Below are positions 41,358 to 51,530 of a stretch of DNA of 64,000 nucleotides, piece after piece. Positions within the stretch are counted from its first letter, which is position 1. Each line of letters opens with the position of its first letter. The notes under the pieces are model-generated. The model made no database searches and had not been told where the DNA came from. It saw nothing but the letters and a program-made list of their open reading frames with translations. Origin of the DNA: Bacteroidota bacterium. Its GTDB lineage: Bacteria > Bacteroidota > Bacteroidia > NS11-12g > UBA955. A program made the position numbers and the translations under genes. The stretch is from the NCBI GenBank assembly GCA_027488835.1, contig JAIYAW010000001.1:424254-488253 (forward strand). Direction: 5' to 3'.

Positions 41358-42440
41358 ATGCAAAAAATATATCTATTTTTTGTTGCACTTTTTGCAACAA
41401 TTCAACTTTCTGCCCAGGTATCGGGCAATTCTGCTTGGAACGAAAACAACCGTTTTAAAAATAGCGAAATGTATCAATCTAAAGCCAAATCTAAGGGTAG
41501 AAGTGATGTTGGAGTTGCTGGAAACAATGGATACAACAATGGTTATCAAAATGTCGACAAGGCATTGATGCAGCAAGTAACGAATAACTACAGTTCTTAT
41601 TCTAGTGGCAATGACTATGTGGTAAAAGTGAATGTGTTGTACAATGCAGTTCCAAATAATTATACTGCCATATTTCATTTGAATCAGGCAGGAAAAAAAA
41701 TCCAAGAACTCGATAGCTTATTGCAAGGAAGAGTGAATAAATTTATGGTTTTGGCAAATAAAATTGGGGTAAAAAAAGACAACTTTTATTTAGATATGAT
41801 TGCCTTAGTTCCAATTTTTGAAAGAGAGAAAAAAACTTTTTCAAAGACATATATCCAAGTGCCAAAAGGGTTTGAAATTCAAAAGAATTTGCATGTTCGT
41901 TATCGCGACCCGGCTCAATTAGATCAATTATTTTCAATGGCTGCACAATGTGAAATTTACGATTTGGTAAAAGTGGAATACCAATTCGATTCTACAGAAG
42001 TTGCAAATGCCATAATCAGGGAAAAAGCGCAAATGGTGTTGCAGAAGAAATTGAAATATTATGCAAAGTTGGGTGTACAACTAGATACAAATTTTAGAAC
42101 CATCACTGAACAACAAGCGCAGAATTTCCCGGTAGATCAGTATGTGTCGTATTCACCTTTGGCTGTAAGTACATTAGATGATGAATCGTCTAGTGATGCC
42201 ACAAAAATGGCAATCCCATCGAATAACAGTAGATCAACCTTGTTTTACAATCAGATTTCGAGCGATGGATTTGATGTGGTTATCAATCCTTCTCCGTTAA
42301 AGCCTGGCATTCAGTTTGTCTATTCGTTGGAAGTGAAATATAGAATTGTCCCTATTGTTTATCACAATACAAAAATCCAGAAGGATACTGAAATATTACT
42401 GATTACACCTCAAGGCACAATCAAAGAGCTGAAGAAATAA
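41358..42440 (+). CDS. Secreted protein with possible SIMPL (DUF541)-like domain
   Basis: Signal peptide MQKIYLFFVALFATIQLSAQ; alpha/beta pattern weakly resembling SIMPL. Confidence 0.4.
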   Translation: MQKIYLFFVALFATIQLSAQVSGNSAWNENNRFKNSEMYQSKAKSKGRSDVGVAGNNGYNNGYQNVDKALMQQVTNNYSSYSSGNDYVVKVNVLYNAVPNNYTAIFHLNQAGKKIQELDSLLQGRVNKFMVLANKIGVKKDNFYLDMIALVPIFEREKKTFSKTYIQVPKGFEIQKNLHVRYRDPAQLDQLFSMAAQCEIYDLVKVEYQFDSTEVANAIIREKAQMVLQKKLKYYAKLGVQLDTNFRTITEQQAQNFPVDQYVSYSPLAVSTLDDESSSDATKMAIPSNNSRSTLFYNQISSDGFDVVINPSPLKPGIQFVYSLEVKYRIVPIVYHNTKIQKDTEILLITPQGTIKELKK

Positions 42441-42468
42441 TATCAATTTCTTGCAGTAACTTTGCTGT

Positions 42469-42942
42469 GTGAGTCAAAAAGTGCAACGTATCCTCTTTGT
42501 TTGTTTGGGTAATATATGCCGAAGCCCATTGGCTGAGGCTTTGTTTCAATCGGAAATTGAAGCCAGAAATTTAGTACATCAATTTAAAATTGATTCATGT
42601 GGCACCAACGGATTGCATGATGGTGAGCGTGCAGATGTGCGCACTCGTCGCAATGCCATGATTCATGGTATTAATATGCCACAAGTTAGCCGCAGAATAA
42701 AATTGTCTGATATTTCTGACTTTGATTTGATATTAACCATGGATGATAGCATCAATCAGCGTGTTTTGAAAATGTGCATGAACGATGAGCAAAGGGCAAA
42801 AGTGAAATTATTTAGAACTTTTGATGTTCAAAATCCGGGCGCCGATGTTCCTGATCCTTGGTTTGGTGGCGATGAGGGATTTGAAAATGTATTCCAAATA
42901 ATCAAGGAAAATACCGATATTTGGGTAAATAGATTATGTTAA
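42469..42942 (+). CDS. Low-molecular-weight protein tyrosine phosphatase
   Basis: ILFVCLGNICRSPLAEALF P-loop and DVPDPWFGGDEGFENVF. GTG start. Confidence 0.93.
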   Translation: MSQKVQRILFVCLGNICRSPLAEALFQSEIEARNLVHQFKIDSCGTNGLHDGERADVRTRRNAMIHGINMPQVSRRIKLSDISDFDLILTMDDSINQRVLKMCMNDEQRAKVKLFRTFDVQNPGADVPDPWFGGDEGFENVFQIIKENTDIWVNRLC

Positions 42943-43448
42943 AGAAAGTCCTCTTAGGAATCATTGCGATTTTCGCGTTGATCCAACTTATTCCCTCGAA
43001 AAAAAATGTATCTGATCAGAAAGATCCAGAGTTGTTTAAAATGTATCCAACTTCAAATACAGTTAAAAATATATTAAGAACATCGTGTTACGACTGTCAT
43101 TCGAACAATACAGAATACCCTTGGTATTCAAAGATTCAACCTGTTAAATTTTGGTTGGCCGATCACATTGAAGAGGGCAAAGAGCACTTCAATATCTATG
43201 AATTTCAAAATTATAGACCTTGGAAGCAATACCATAAAATTGAAGAGTGCTTAGACGAAATCAAAGAAGGAGAAATGCCTTTAAAGAGTTATACGTATAT
43301 TCATACCGATGCAATTTTAACAGAATTGCAAAAACATGAATTTGAACTTTGGGCGCATGGTGTTTTAGACAGCATGAAACGTCAGTATCCAGCAGATAGT
43401 TTAATTTCTCCAAGGAAGAGAAAAGAACTCCAAGAAAAAAAGGATTAA
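42936..43448 (+). CDS. Haem-binding domain protein (CxxCH)
   Basis: ILRTSCYDCHSNNTEYPWYSKIQPV matches the haem_bd pattern. Confidence 0.85.
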   Translation: MLKKVLLGIIAIFALIQLIPSKKNVSDQKDPELFKMYPTSNTVKNILRTSCYDCHSNNTEYPWYSKIQPVKFWLADHIEEGKEHFNIYEFQNYRPWKQYHKIEECLDEIKEGEMPLKSYTYIHTDAILTELQKHEFELWAHGVLDSMKRQYPADSLISPRKRKELQEKKD

Positions 43449-43922
43449 ATGAGCCACATTTTTACGGCCCTAGATTTTGAAACAGCCAATAGCAACGGGT
43501 ATAGCGTTTGCCAAATTGGGATTGTAAAAGTGATGTTTGGTGTTGTAACCGAAAGGGTTTCAATTTTGGTACAACCTCCCAATAATGAGTACCATTATTG
43601 GAATACCAAAGTGCATGGTATTACCGCCATGAACACCAGAAATGCACCCACTTTTGATGAAGTTTGGGATGATATTTCCCATTTTTTTGAGGGACAAACG
43701 GTTGTGGCCCACAACGGTAAATTTGACTTTAGTTGCTTGGCGAAGGTGTTAGATTATTATCAGTTGCCTCATCCAAAGTATGCAAAAAAGTGTACCTATG
43801 TAATCTTTAAAAAAGGCTTGAAAAAACTCTGTGAAGAACATGGAATTCACCTAAACCACCACGATGCATTAAGCGATGCCGAGGCATGCGCTGCGCTTTA
43901 TATGAAGCATTTGGGATTGTAA
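43449..43922 (+). CDS. 3'-5' exonuclease (DnaQ-like)
   Basis: FTALDFETANSNGYSVCQIGIV, VVAHNGKFDFSCL, HHDALSDAEACAALY. Confidence 0.9.
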   Translation: MSHIFTALDFETANSNGYSVCQIGIVKVMFGVVTERVSILVQPPNNEYHYWNTKVHGITAMNTRNAPTFDEVWDDISHFFEGQTVVAHNGKFDFSCLAKVLDYYQLPHPKYAKKCTYVIFKKGLKKLCEEHGIHLNHHDALSDAEACAALYMKHLGL

Positions 43923-43953
43923 GAAATCGGGCAAGTCAATATACGATTTATAA

Positions 43954-43984
43954 AAAATGCCTCAGAGTAATCTGAGGCATTTTG
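43954..43984. terminator. Rho-independent terminator
   Basis: aaaaatgcctcagagtaatctgaggcatttt hairpin. Confidence 0.8.
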
Positions 43985-44014
43985 ATTTAAGAATAATTTT
44001 ATTGTTGACAATAA

Positions 44015-44422
44015 TTAATTGTTGTTTTGAGCTTCAGCATCAAAAATGTTGTGCTCTTTGCACCAGTTATTGTAACCATCATTACCCAATGCGGCTTTCA
44101 ATTTACTTGTGCTAATTGCAGTACCTTCAACTTTGTACCCTGAAACCAATACGTAATCTTGGATAGATACAACTCCATCTACCAATAAATCATAATCAGG
44201 ACCTGCACTTTGAAGCGCTTTGTCCATTGCCCCTTTGATAGAAGCGCCCAATCCTAGAAATCCAACGCTTGCACCAGATACTCTGATTCCTTGAGATTTG
44301 TCAATTTTTAAACTTACGTTCTTAGAACTAATTACTGTAAAATCTACTAATCTTACTGAACAGCTGGTCATTAAAAAAAATGATGCAAGCACCATTAATA
44401 GAGTTAATTTGTTTGTTTTCAT
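44015..44422 (-). CDS. Small lipoprotein of unknown function
   Basis: MKTNKLTLLMVLASFFLMTSCSVRLVDFTVISSKNV lipobox. Confidence 0.7.
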   Translation of the reverse strand: MKTNKLTLLMVLASFFLMTSCSVRLVDFTVISSKNVSLKIDKSQGIRVSGASVGFLGLGASIKGAMDKALQSAGPDYDLLVDGVVSIQDYVLVSGYKVEGTAISTSKLKAALGNDGYNNWCKEHNIFDAEAQNNN

Positions 44423-44471
44423 ATATTTTTAGTTGTTAGTTAACAAAACTAATTAATCTCATAAAATCCGC

Positions 44472-44505
44472 AGTTAGTAAAAAGTTCCTATCAGTTTGTA
44501 TTTGG
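44472..44505 (+). promoter_or_regulatory. Conserved XRE-associated promoter/operator-like element, copy C
   Basis: gttagtaaaaagttcctatcagtttgtattt; matches copies A and B. Confidence 0.55.
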
Positions 44506-44767
44506 AAACTATTTGTACTTAATTTTTGAGGACGGGTATCAAATGTTTTATAGTAATTACAATTAAATTATTCAGCCTTATTATTTTTCAAATTTTCCAG
44601 CTTTTAATAAAGTAATCCCAAGTTGTAGTACTACCGTTTAGATTATTAAAAGACTTAACTCGGGAGCAAATGGCCTCGCTAAAAAAGCAAGATTTAAAAA
44701 ATTTGGACATTCTGATCTGTTTTTTGTGGCAAAAAATTAAACCATATGTAAACCGCTCTAAATGAAC

Positions 44768-44793
44768 AAAGCCTCAGATTTCTCTGAGGCCTT
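44768..44793. terminator. Hairpin near tRNA-Ala 3' end
   Basis: aaagcctcagatttctctgaggcctt. Confidence 0.65.
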
Positions 44794-44806
44794 GTATTTA
44801 TTGGGG

Positions 44807-44883
<77 letters not shown>

Positions 44884-44928
44884 TCTGTGGCGAAAATAGT
44901 GAAAAGGTTTTGTTTAATTAGAAATTAA

Positions 44929-46059
44929 CTATTTTAATGTCTTCAAGATGTTTTCTGCTACGTTTTTACTTACATCTTGACCCTTTGCAATTAGCATATC
45001 CCAAAGTGCTTCGTAGCCTTTATTCAAAGTATTAAGATTAGATGGTGTTTGCAATCTGTCAATTGCATCTGTGAGTGTTTTCACCTCCACATCTTGTAAA
45101 TGCTCTTCTACCAATTGTTTTTGTAATAATATATTTACTAGAGACACATAAGGAATTTTCAAAAGTCGTTTTCCAACGAAATAAGTAATTTTATTTACCT
45201 TGTAAGCCACCACTTGTGGCACTTTAAATAATGCAGTTTCTAGCGTTGCTGTGCCACTCGCAACCAATGCAAATCCCTTCGTTTGATGCGCTTGATTTAA
45301 AATTTCAAACGTTTTGCCAAATTCAATGGTGGCATTTAATTGGTGCGTATTTAAAATGTTATTGTAAAATTCCAAATCTAAACCCGGAGCAGCGGCAACA
45401 ACAATGTTTGCATTTTCAATTTGATTGGCGGCTTTAATAAAATTTGGCAACAGGGTAGAGACTTCATTTTTGCGGCTACCCGCAAGTATTGCAATAGTAG
45501 GTTTGTCAGGATTTAATCCGATGAAATCAGGTTGATTTTTTTGGCTTTGTTGAAATTCTAACACCGATTCAAGTGTAGGATTTCCAACATAGGTGCAAGG
45601 CATCCCAAGTCCCTCAAAAAAAGAAACTTCAAATGGAAAAATCACGTAAAGGTGATCAATGCATTTGCGCATGGTTTTGACCCTGCTTTTATTCCAAGCC
45701 CAAGCTTTGGGTGCAATGTACCAGTGAACGGGAATTCCGTGTTGCTTTGCAAACTGAGCCAAGGGCAAATTGAAACCTGGGTTGTCAATAAATACAATGG
45801 CATCTGGCTTTTCGGTTAAAATTTCAGACTTGGCTTGCTTCATGTAGCCTTTGATTGCCCTAATATTTTTCAATACCTCAACCAGGCCCATGTAAGCCCT
45901 GTTTTTGTAGTGCGATAATAATCTTGCGCCTTCATTTTGCATTAGATCGCCGCCCCAAGCCACCAATTCGATAGTGGGGTCAAGTGATTTAATTTTGGCA
46001 ATCAAACGAGAGCCATGTTGGTCGCCGGAAGCTTCGCCAGCTACAAAAAAGAGTTTCAT
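44929..46059 (-). CDS. lpxB: Lipid-A-disaccharide synthase
   Basis: MKLFFVAGEASGDQHGSRLI, WYIAPKAWAWNKSRVK, LAGSRKNEV. Confidence 0.94.
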   Translation of the reverse strand: MKLFFVAGEASGDQHGSRLIAKIKSLDPTIELVAWGGDLMQNEGARLLSHYKNRAYMGLVEVLKNIRAIKGYMKQAKSEILTEKPDAIVFIDNPGFNLPLAQFAKQHGIPVHWYIAPKAWAWNKSRVKTMRKCIDHLYVIFPFEVSFFEGLGMPCTYVGNPTLESVLEFQQSQKNQPDFIGLNPDKPTIAILAGSRKNEVSTLLPNFIKAANQIENANIVVAAAPGLDLEFYNNILNTHQLNATIEFGKTFEILNQAHQTKGFALVASGTATLETALFKVPQVVAYKVNKITYFVGKRLLKIPYVSLVNILLQKQLVEEHLQDVEVKTLTDAIDRLQTPSNLNTLNKGYEALWDMLIAKGQDVSKNVAENILKTLK

Positions 46060-46060
46060 T

Positions 46061-46360
46061 TTAGAATGATTGCAATTCAATAATCATGGCCAAAATTGCC
46101 ATCAACATGGTTGCGATTAACAATCCCCTATTGAAGAAAATCATTTTATCGAACTTCATTAAATAGAAAAACAATCCAATGTTTCCTGCCACTCCAACTT
46201 GAAAAGGAGTGTTGTAAACGTGTCTTAAATGGATGATGCTTTTGATGAAAGTTTCAGCATGGATATGCATTACAGTTGCAATTCCGGTACCTAATAAAAA
46301 GGGAATTATTAATCCAACAATAAATCCCACCCCCATTTGTTTTAGGTTAAGTTGTTCCAT
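46061..46360 (-). CDS. Small three-TM membrane protein between surE and lpxB
   Basis: MEQLNLKQMGVGFIVGLIIPFLLGTGIATVMHIHAETFIKSIIHLRHVYNTPFQVGVAGNIGLFFYLMKFDKMIFFNRGLLIATMLMAILAMII; start overlaps the surE end. Confidence 0.7.
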   Translation of the reverse strand: MEQLNLKQMGVGFIVGLIIPFLLGTGIATVMHIHAETFIKSIIHLRHVYNTPFQVGVAGNIGLFFYLMKFDKMIFFNRGLLIATMLMAILAMIIELQSF

Positions 46361-47129
46361 TGAGATTCCATTGATTGAGCGACCCAATTCTTTGATGGTC
46401 AGTAAGGTCATACATGGTTGGCACGATAGAAATATATCCATTTTCAAGCGCCCACTGATCTGTATCTTCTCCTTTGTCCATATTTACAAATTTTCCTGTC
46501 ATCCAAAAATAATCGCGCCCAAAAGGATCTTGACGTCGGTCGAAATCTTCTTTCCATTTGGCTTGGGCTTGACGGCAAATTTTGATGCCAAGTATATTTT
46601 TATCAGCAGGAACTGGAATATTCACGTTTAACAAGGTACCATAAGGCATGCCATTTTTCAAGGTTTCAAGTGCAATGGTTTTGATGTATGGTTTGATGGA
46701 TTCAAAATCTGCATCCCATGCATAATCGCAAAGAGAAAACCCAATTGCTTTCATCCCATCGATAGATGCTTCAACAGCGGCCGACATGGTACCGGAATAA
46801 ATGACGTTGATAGAAGAGTTTGCTCCATGATTGATACCAGAAACCATCAAATCGGGTTTTCTTGGAAGTATTTTATCAATGGCAATTTTCACACAATCAA
46901 CGGGTGTACCCGAGCACTGATAGGCAATTACTCCTTCGTAAAGATGTACTTCGGTTATGCGAATAGGGTGATTGATGGTAATGGCATGTCCCATTGCGCT
47001 TTGCGGCTTATCAGGGGCAACTACAATTACTTCGCCTATTTCTTTCATCACATCAATGAGTGCTTGAATACCGGGTGCGGTTATTCCGTCGTCATTGCTA
47101 ATTAAAATTAAAGGTTTTTGGTGCGACAT
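46347..47129 (-). CDS. surE: 5'/3'-nucleotidase SurE
   Basis: LILISNDDGITAPGIQAL, APDKPQSAMGHAITI, MVSGINHGANSSINVIYSGTMSAAVEA. Confidence 0.96.
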   Translation of the reverse strand: MSHQKPLILISNDDGITAPGIQALIDVMKEIGEVIVVAPDKPQSAMGHAITINHPIRITEVHLYEGVIAYQCSGTPVDCVKIAIDKILPRKPDLMVSGINHGANSSINVIYSGTMSAAVEASIDGMKAIGFSLCDYAWDADFESIKPYIKTIALETLKNGMPYGTLLNVNIPVPADKNILGIKICRQAQAKWKEDFDRRQDPFGRDYFWMTGKFVNMDKGEDTDQWALENGYISIVPTMYDLTDHQRIGSLNQWNLNGTT

Positions 47130-47340
47130 TGGTAATACAAATTTACAACTTTGAATGTTAGATATTATTATGTTTTGAAAATTGATTGTTTTAACGCCTT
47201 TTTAAATTTTTAAATATAAACATATCAATAATATATGAATTTTATCGTTAAATTTCAGTAATTGACATCTACAAAGAGAACGAAATAAGCCCAAAAGTAA
47301 AACAAAATAACATTTGTTTGTTTCTACATTTGTTTAAACA

Positions 47341-48633
47341 ATGTACTTGAACATCAAACATATCATAGACAAAGCCATAAAATCAAAAATTGGGGTTGCT
47401 GTTTGGTTCATGTTTTTTCAGAGTTCACTAATTGCATTTAATTATACCCCGGTTGAAATTGCTAAAATTTTAAATAGGGCAAATGCTGAAACGAATAAAA
47501 TTACCCATTCGGCAATAGGTGAGACCGATTATATAGTTTCCGGGGATTCATTATTTTTAAATCCAGATGGTACCCATTATCTATATTCTTATTTGCCCTC
47601 TAGAAATACAATCCTGCGCTTAGACCATTCACAATTTCATGGTCATCATTTTGCGCGACATTTGTTTTTGTATCATGGTGAAATTTATGCTTTTGGGGGA
47701 TATGGGTTTTGGAATGACCATGCCAAATTAATTAAGTTCGACAAGCGCACAAAAGAGTGGGAGTTGGTGATGGTTAAAAACAATGATGTGTTGACTGGCA
47801 AACCAATAATGTCGATACTTCAAGGAGATTCACTTTTTATTTACGGCACAATTCAACACCATGTAAATTTCCAAGGTACTTCAATCAGTACAAATTGTTA
47901 TGTGTTAGATTTAAAAAAGTTAGCGTTTTCCGAATTCAAAAGGGTAACACCCAATTTGGAAATTCAGAGCTGCTCTCAAGGATTTAATAATCAATTTTCT
48001 AAATTTGTAATTTTTGGCACTCCGAATTCGATTATGTACATATTCGACAAGAGCAAAAGAACAATATATAAGAATGCTTCGGGTCCATCCTTATGGCATG
48101 AGTCTAATGTTTTAAAAATTGATGTTGTTGATTCAATTTATAGATTCACCGTTGGAAACGAGCTCATAACGGTTTTGTCAGATTTGACAGTGGATAGTAT
48201 TAACTTAAATAATTATCTGGAATTATATTGTTTTGAAGAAAGTAAATTTAATGACTGGACTCCTAAGGGTTCGGAGATAAAATGGATTGAATTTATTTAC
48301 AAATATGTTATTTTGATTCTGGTAATTTTGGTTGTATTTCTGGGATATCACTTTCTAAGTACCGGTGGAATATATAACAGAAAAATCCTCAATCAATACA
48401 GGCAATTAGAAGAGGAAATGGACGTATTGGATTATGTGGATACGCTCAAAGAAAATTTATTTTCAGAACACGAAATTGATTTGACTTTTAGAATTTATCA
48501 TTTGCCATCTCAAGTTAGAAAAATTAAAAGAAGTCAAATAATTAATGCAATTAATGTACTTCAACCGGGTAAAATCGAAAAAGTGATTAATCCTAAGAGA
48601 ATCAATCAATTTTTATATAAGGTAAATGCTTAA
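47341..48633 (+). CDS. Membrane protein with kelch-like ectodomain and cytoplasmic tail of unknown function
   Basis: HHFARHLFLYHGEIYAFGGYGFWNDHAKLIKFDKRTKEWELV kelch-like blade; TM YVILILVILVVFLGYHFLS; charged C-terminal domain. Confidence 0.6.
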   Translation: MYLNIKHIIDKAIKSKIGVAVWFMFFQSSLIAFNYTPVEIAKILNRANAETNKITHSAIGETDYIVSGDSLFLNPDGTHYLYSYLPSRNTILRLDHSQFHGHHFARHLFLYHGEIYAFGGYGFWNDHAKLIKFDKRTKEWELVMVKNNDVLTGKPIMSILQGDSLFIYGTIQHHVNFQGTSISTNCYVLDLKKLAFSEFKRVTPNLEIQSCSQGFNNQFSKFVIFGTPNSIMYIFDKSKRTIYKNASGPSLWHESNVLKIDVVDSIYRFTVGNELITVLSDLTVDSINLNNYLELYCFEESKFNDWTPKGSEIKWIEFIYKYVILILVILVVFLGYHFLSTGGIYNRKILNQYRQLEEEMDVLDYVDTLKENLFSEHEIDLTFRIYHLPSQVRKIKRSQIINAINVLQPGKIEKVINPKRINQFLYKVNA

Positions 48634-51530
48634 TTTAAATTGATTTTTGAAATCAGAATAAAGCAGTAGTAAAATTTATCTTCGAAGTTTGTTGAAAAAT
48701 TGATTTTATACGTTTTATTGTACAGTTTATTAAATAATTCAATCCTTTCTAACACTATTTTTTGCCCATTTAATGTCCCCGTCTTGCGCATAATTTCCTT
48801 GTGCATTCCTTTGTTTTTAATTTGAATGAGGATTTCATTTGGAGAAGAATTTGTGATATTGATTCCAATAAATCCTATCTCTTTTTTTTCAAGCAATACG
48901 CCATGTTTGAGAGCATTTTCCAAGAGTGGTTGTAAAATTAATGGGGGTAAATTCCAATTTTTTGTATGAATACCTTCCTCTATAATGATATCGAATACAA
49001 AATCCTTATCACTTTCGAAACGCATTTTCTCTAATTGGATATAAGTATTAGCAAATTCTAATTCTTGTTGGAGACTAATGTAATCTTTTTCAGAGGTTTC
49101 CAAGAATAACCTGTTTATTTGAGACAATTTGGTTGTTGCCTTTAATGCCATGGTTTTGTTGTTCTTGATAATCATGGCTTGTACAAAATTCATTACATTA
49201 AAAATGAAATGCGGATTCATGTTCGATTTCAAACGGCTTAATTCTAGTCCAATAATTTTTTCTTGAAGTTGAAATTTTTGAAATTGCTCATTGTATATAA
49301 AAAAGAAGAAAATAAAGACAGCAATAATGACCATTATCCAAAATTCTGGTCTCCGTAAAATAGGATTTTCTATTTTTAATGGGATTCCCTTTTTCCAATT
49401 GATTGTATTTATTGATATTTGAAACAATCCCTCATTGATATCATTCATCCATATTGGAAGGCGTGTTTCTTTGAAATTTTGTATTAGAATAGAATCAACA
49501 TTAGACAATGTCACCTCACAGACACTATGGCTGGCGTGAATGTAGTTAGGTGAAATTAACTTAATGGGAAAGTTTTCATTCTGATTAAAATAGGGTAGTT
49601 TAAAATTTGAAATATTTTGATAAGTTACAAAAACACAATTAAACATTTGAGTTTGTTTGAGGGATTCTAGAAAATCTATTTTTTGAACAAAATTATTTCT
49701 CAATAAGTACAGGTAAGTTGATTCAATATGAATATTGTTAATTTCTTGCGAATTACCTAAATAAAATTGATTCAAGAATTTCAAGTATTTGCTATTTTGA
49801 TTGATGCCAAATTGCAAAACATAATTGCTATTTCCGAGCCACAAACCTTTTTCATCTCCTTTAATCCAATCAATTTCGAATGTTGGAAACAACTTTTGCA
49901 AATTCAAAATCTCTTTGGCTTTAATTTGTTTTCGATTAAAATCAATTTCACAACAAATTAAATTCTGACCATCTTGAATAAGCATTGCGTTGCCAGCCAA
50001 ATAAAAGTTAAATTTACTTTTATCAATGGGTATGTCTATGGTAAGTTTATAAATTGAATCATGCTCGATAATAAAATAACCTTTACTATCTGAATGTAAA
50101 ATGGTGAAGAGTTTGGATGAAGAAATTGAATTGATGTTATCAATTGTTTGGTCTAAATGATTAATTACTTTTTCTTGCTTTAAGTCATAACTCCAAATTG
50201 GACCAAAATAATGAATGCAATATAAAATTTCATTTTGAATGAAAACTTGCTGAAATGCCGATTTGAAGAGGTGTTTTGTTTTGTTTTTTCGTTTTGTATC
50301 AAAAATGTAAATCCCGTCTTCACAGTGAATAATGATTTTTTCTTTGAAAGTTTGAACCGATCGAATATTGGTTTCTGTTTTATAGGTCTCCCAATTTAAA
50401 GCTTGCTTGGTTTTAAAAATAAGTTCATTCGCCTTCCATGCAAATTGTAAGTTTTGACTTTCAAAATAATCGTCAGCAACAAATGGTAAAATAACATTAT
50501 TGTGAAATTGAGGAAAATAATAGACCCCTTTTTTTATCGAATTTGCCCAAATTCCATGGTTTATGGAATCATAAGTGATTGCCCAGAAGAATGGTTTTTT
50601 AGGCTGTTGACTTATATCAAATGTTTTTTGGTAATCGTTGTGTGTATGCAAATAACCGCTTTCAAGGTTATTTGTATTTCCTACAGCCATTACTAATTTA
50701 TTGTGGGTTACATTAAAATCCCAAACCACATAATTGTCATTGTTTTTATGTTTGAATGTGAATTTTTCAGTTTTCCCATTCGCATCCAATGAAAAATACG
50801 AATTATCTGCAGTGCTGCCATAAAATTTGTTCTGAAAAACAATGGATGTCATTACAGTTTTGTATTGCCCATTTTGAAGTAAAAACTTGTTTAATGGATC
50901 TTGAAGATTTATTTCCCACTTTTTCTGGTTTTTCCAAGACAACAAAGGTTGTTTATCGTAAAAACTTGCGTAATACTGATTGCTAAAGTAAAATAAATCC
51001 ATCGGCATATTTTTGCCTCCAGATTTATTATTTTGTTTATTTAAAATACAACTGATTTTTGATCCTGAAATTTCAAAAAAACCATTCCCTGAGATTAAAA
51101 AGAGCCGGTTATTTATTTCTTTTAATTTTCTTATTCGAGGGAATTCTTGATATTGATATCTTTTAATTAATTTTCCGTTATTGACATTGAAAATAAATAA
51201 TCCCGAATCATAACTTGCAATGTATATGATGTCTTTCTTTTGAATGATATCCCAAACTTGACTAAAGCCAACTTTTTTCGAAATAATAGCCTTGGGGGCG
51301 CTGATTTGAGGAAATATACCTAAGCCGGCATCTGTGCCTACCCAAACCGTACCTTCTTTGTCTATGAAAGTTTTTCTTGTTACAATAGACGGTAACCCTT
51401 TGTTATAATCTATCTCTAGACCAAAATCACCTGATGCGAATAATGAATGACATATTAGGATTAAAAAGAATCCTGTAATATTTTTCTTCCAGTTTTGGAG
51501 AGATTTATATGCGTGCCATCTTGTAGACAT
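48630..51530 (-). CDS. LytS/YehU-type sensor histidine kinase with beta-propeller ectodomain
   Basis: EGTVWVGTDAGLGIF propeller unit; SRLKSNMNPHFIFNVMNFVQAMIIKNN His_kinase motif; LPPLILQPLLENALKHGV ATPase region. Confidence 0.9.
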   Translation of the reverse strand: MSTRWHAYKSLQNWKKNITGFFLILICHSLFASGDFGLEIDYNKGLPSIVTRKTFIDKEGTVWVGTDAGLGIFPQISAPKAIISKKVGFSQVWDIIQKKDIIYIASYDSGLFIFNVNNGKLIKRYQYQEFPRIRKLKEINNRLFLISGNGFFEISGSKISCILNKQNNKSGGKNMPMDLFYFSNQYYASFYDKQPLLSWKNQKKWEINLQDPLNKFLLQNGQYKTVMTSIVFQNKFYGSTADNSYFSLDANGKTEKFTFKHKNNDNYVVWDFNVTHNKLVMAVGNTNNLESGYLHTHNDYQKTFDISQQPKKPFFWAITYDSINHGIWANSIKKGVYYFPQFHNNVILPFVADDYFESQNLQFAWKANELIFKTKQALNWETYKTETNIRSVQTFKEKIIIHCEDGIYIFDTKRKNKTKHLFKSAFQQVFIQNEILYCIHYFGPIWSYDLKQEKVINHLDQTIDNINSISSSKLFTILHSDSKGYFIIEHDSIYKLTIDIPIDKSKFNFYLAGNAMLIQDGQNLICCEIDFNRKQIKAKEILNLQKLFPTFEIDWIKGDEKGLWLGNSNYVLQFGINQNSKYLKFLNQFYLGNSQEINNIHIESTYLYLLRNNFVQKIDFLESLKQTQMFNCVFVTYQNISNFKLPYFNQNENFPIKLISPNYIHASHSVCEVTLSNVDSILIQNFKETRLPIWMNDINEGLFQISINTINWKKGIPLKIENPILRRPEFWIMVIIAVFIFFFFIYNEQFQKFQLQEKIIGLELSRLKSNMNPHFIFNVMNFVQAMIIKNNKTMALKATTKLSQINRLFLETSEKDYISLQQELEFANTYIQLEKMRFESDKDFVFDIIIEEGIHTKNWNLPPLILQPLLENALKHGVLLEKKEIGFIGINITNSSPNEILIQIKNKGMHKEIMRKTGTLNGQKIVLERIELFNKLYNKTYKINFSTNFEDKFYYCFILISKINLN

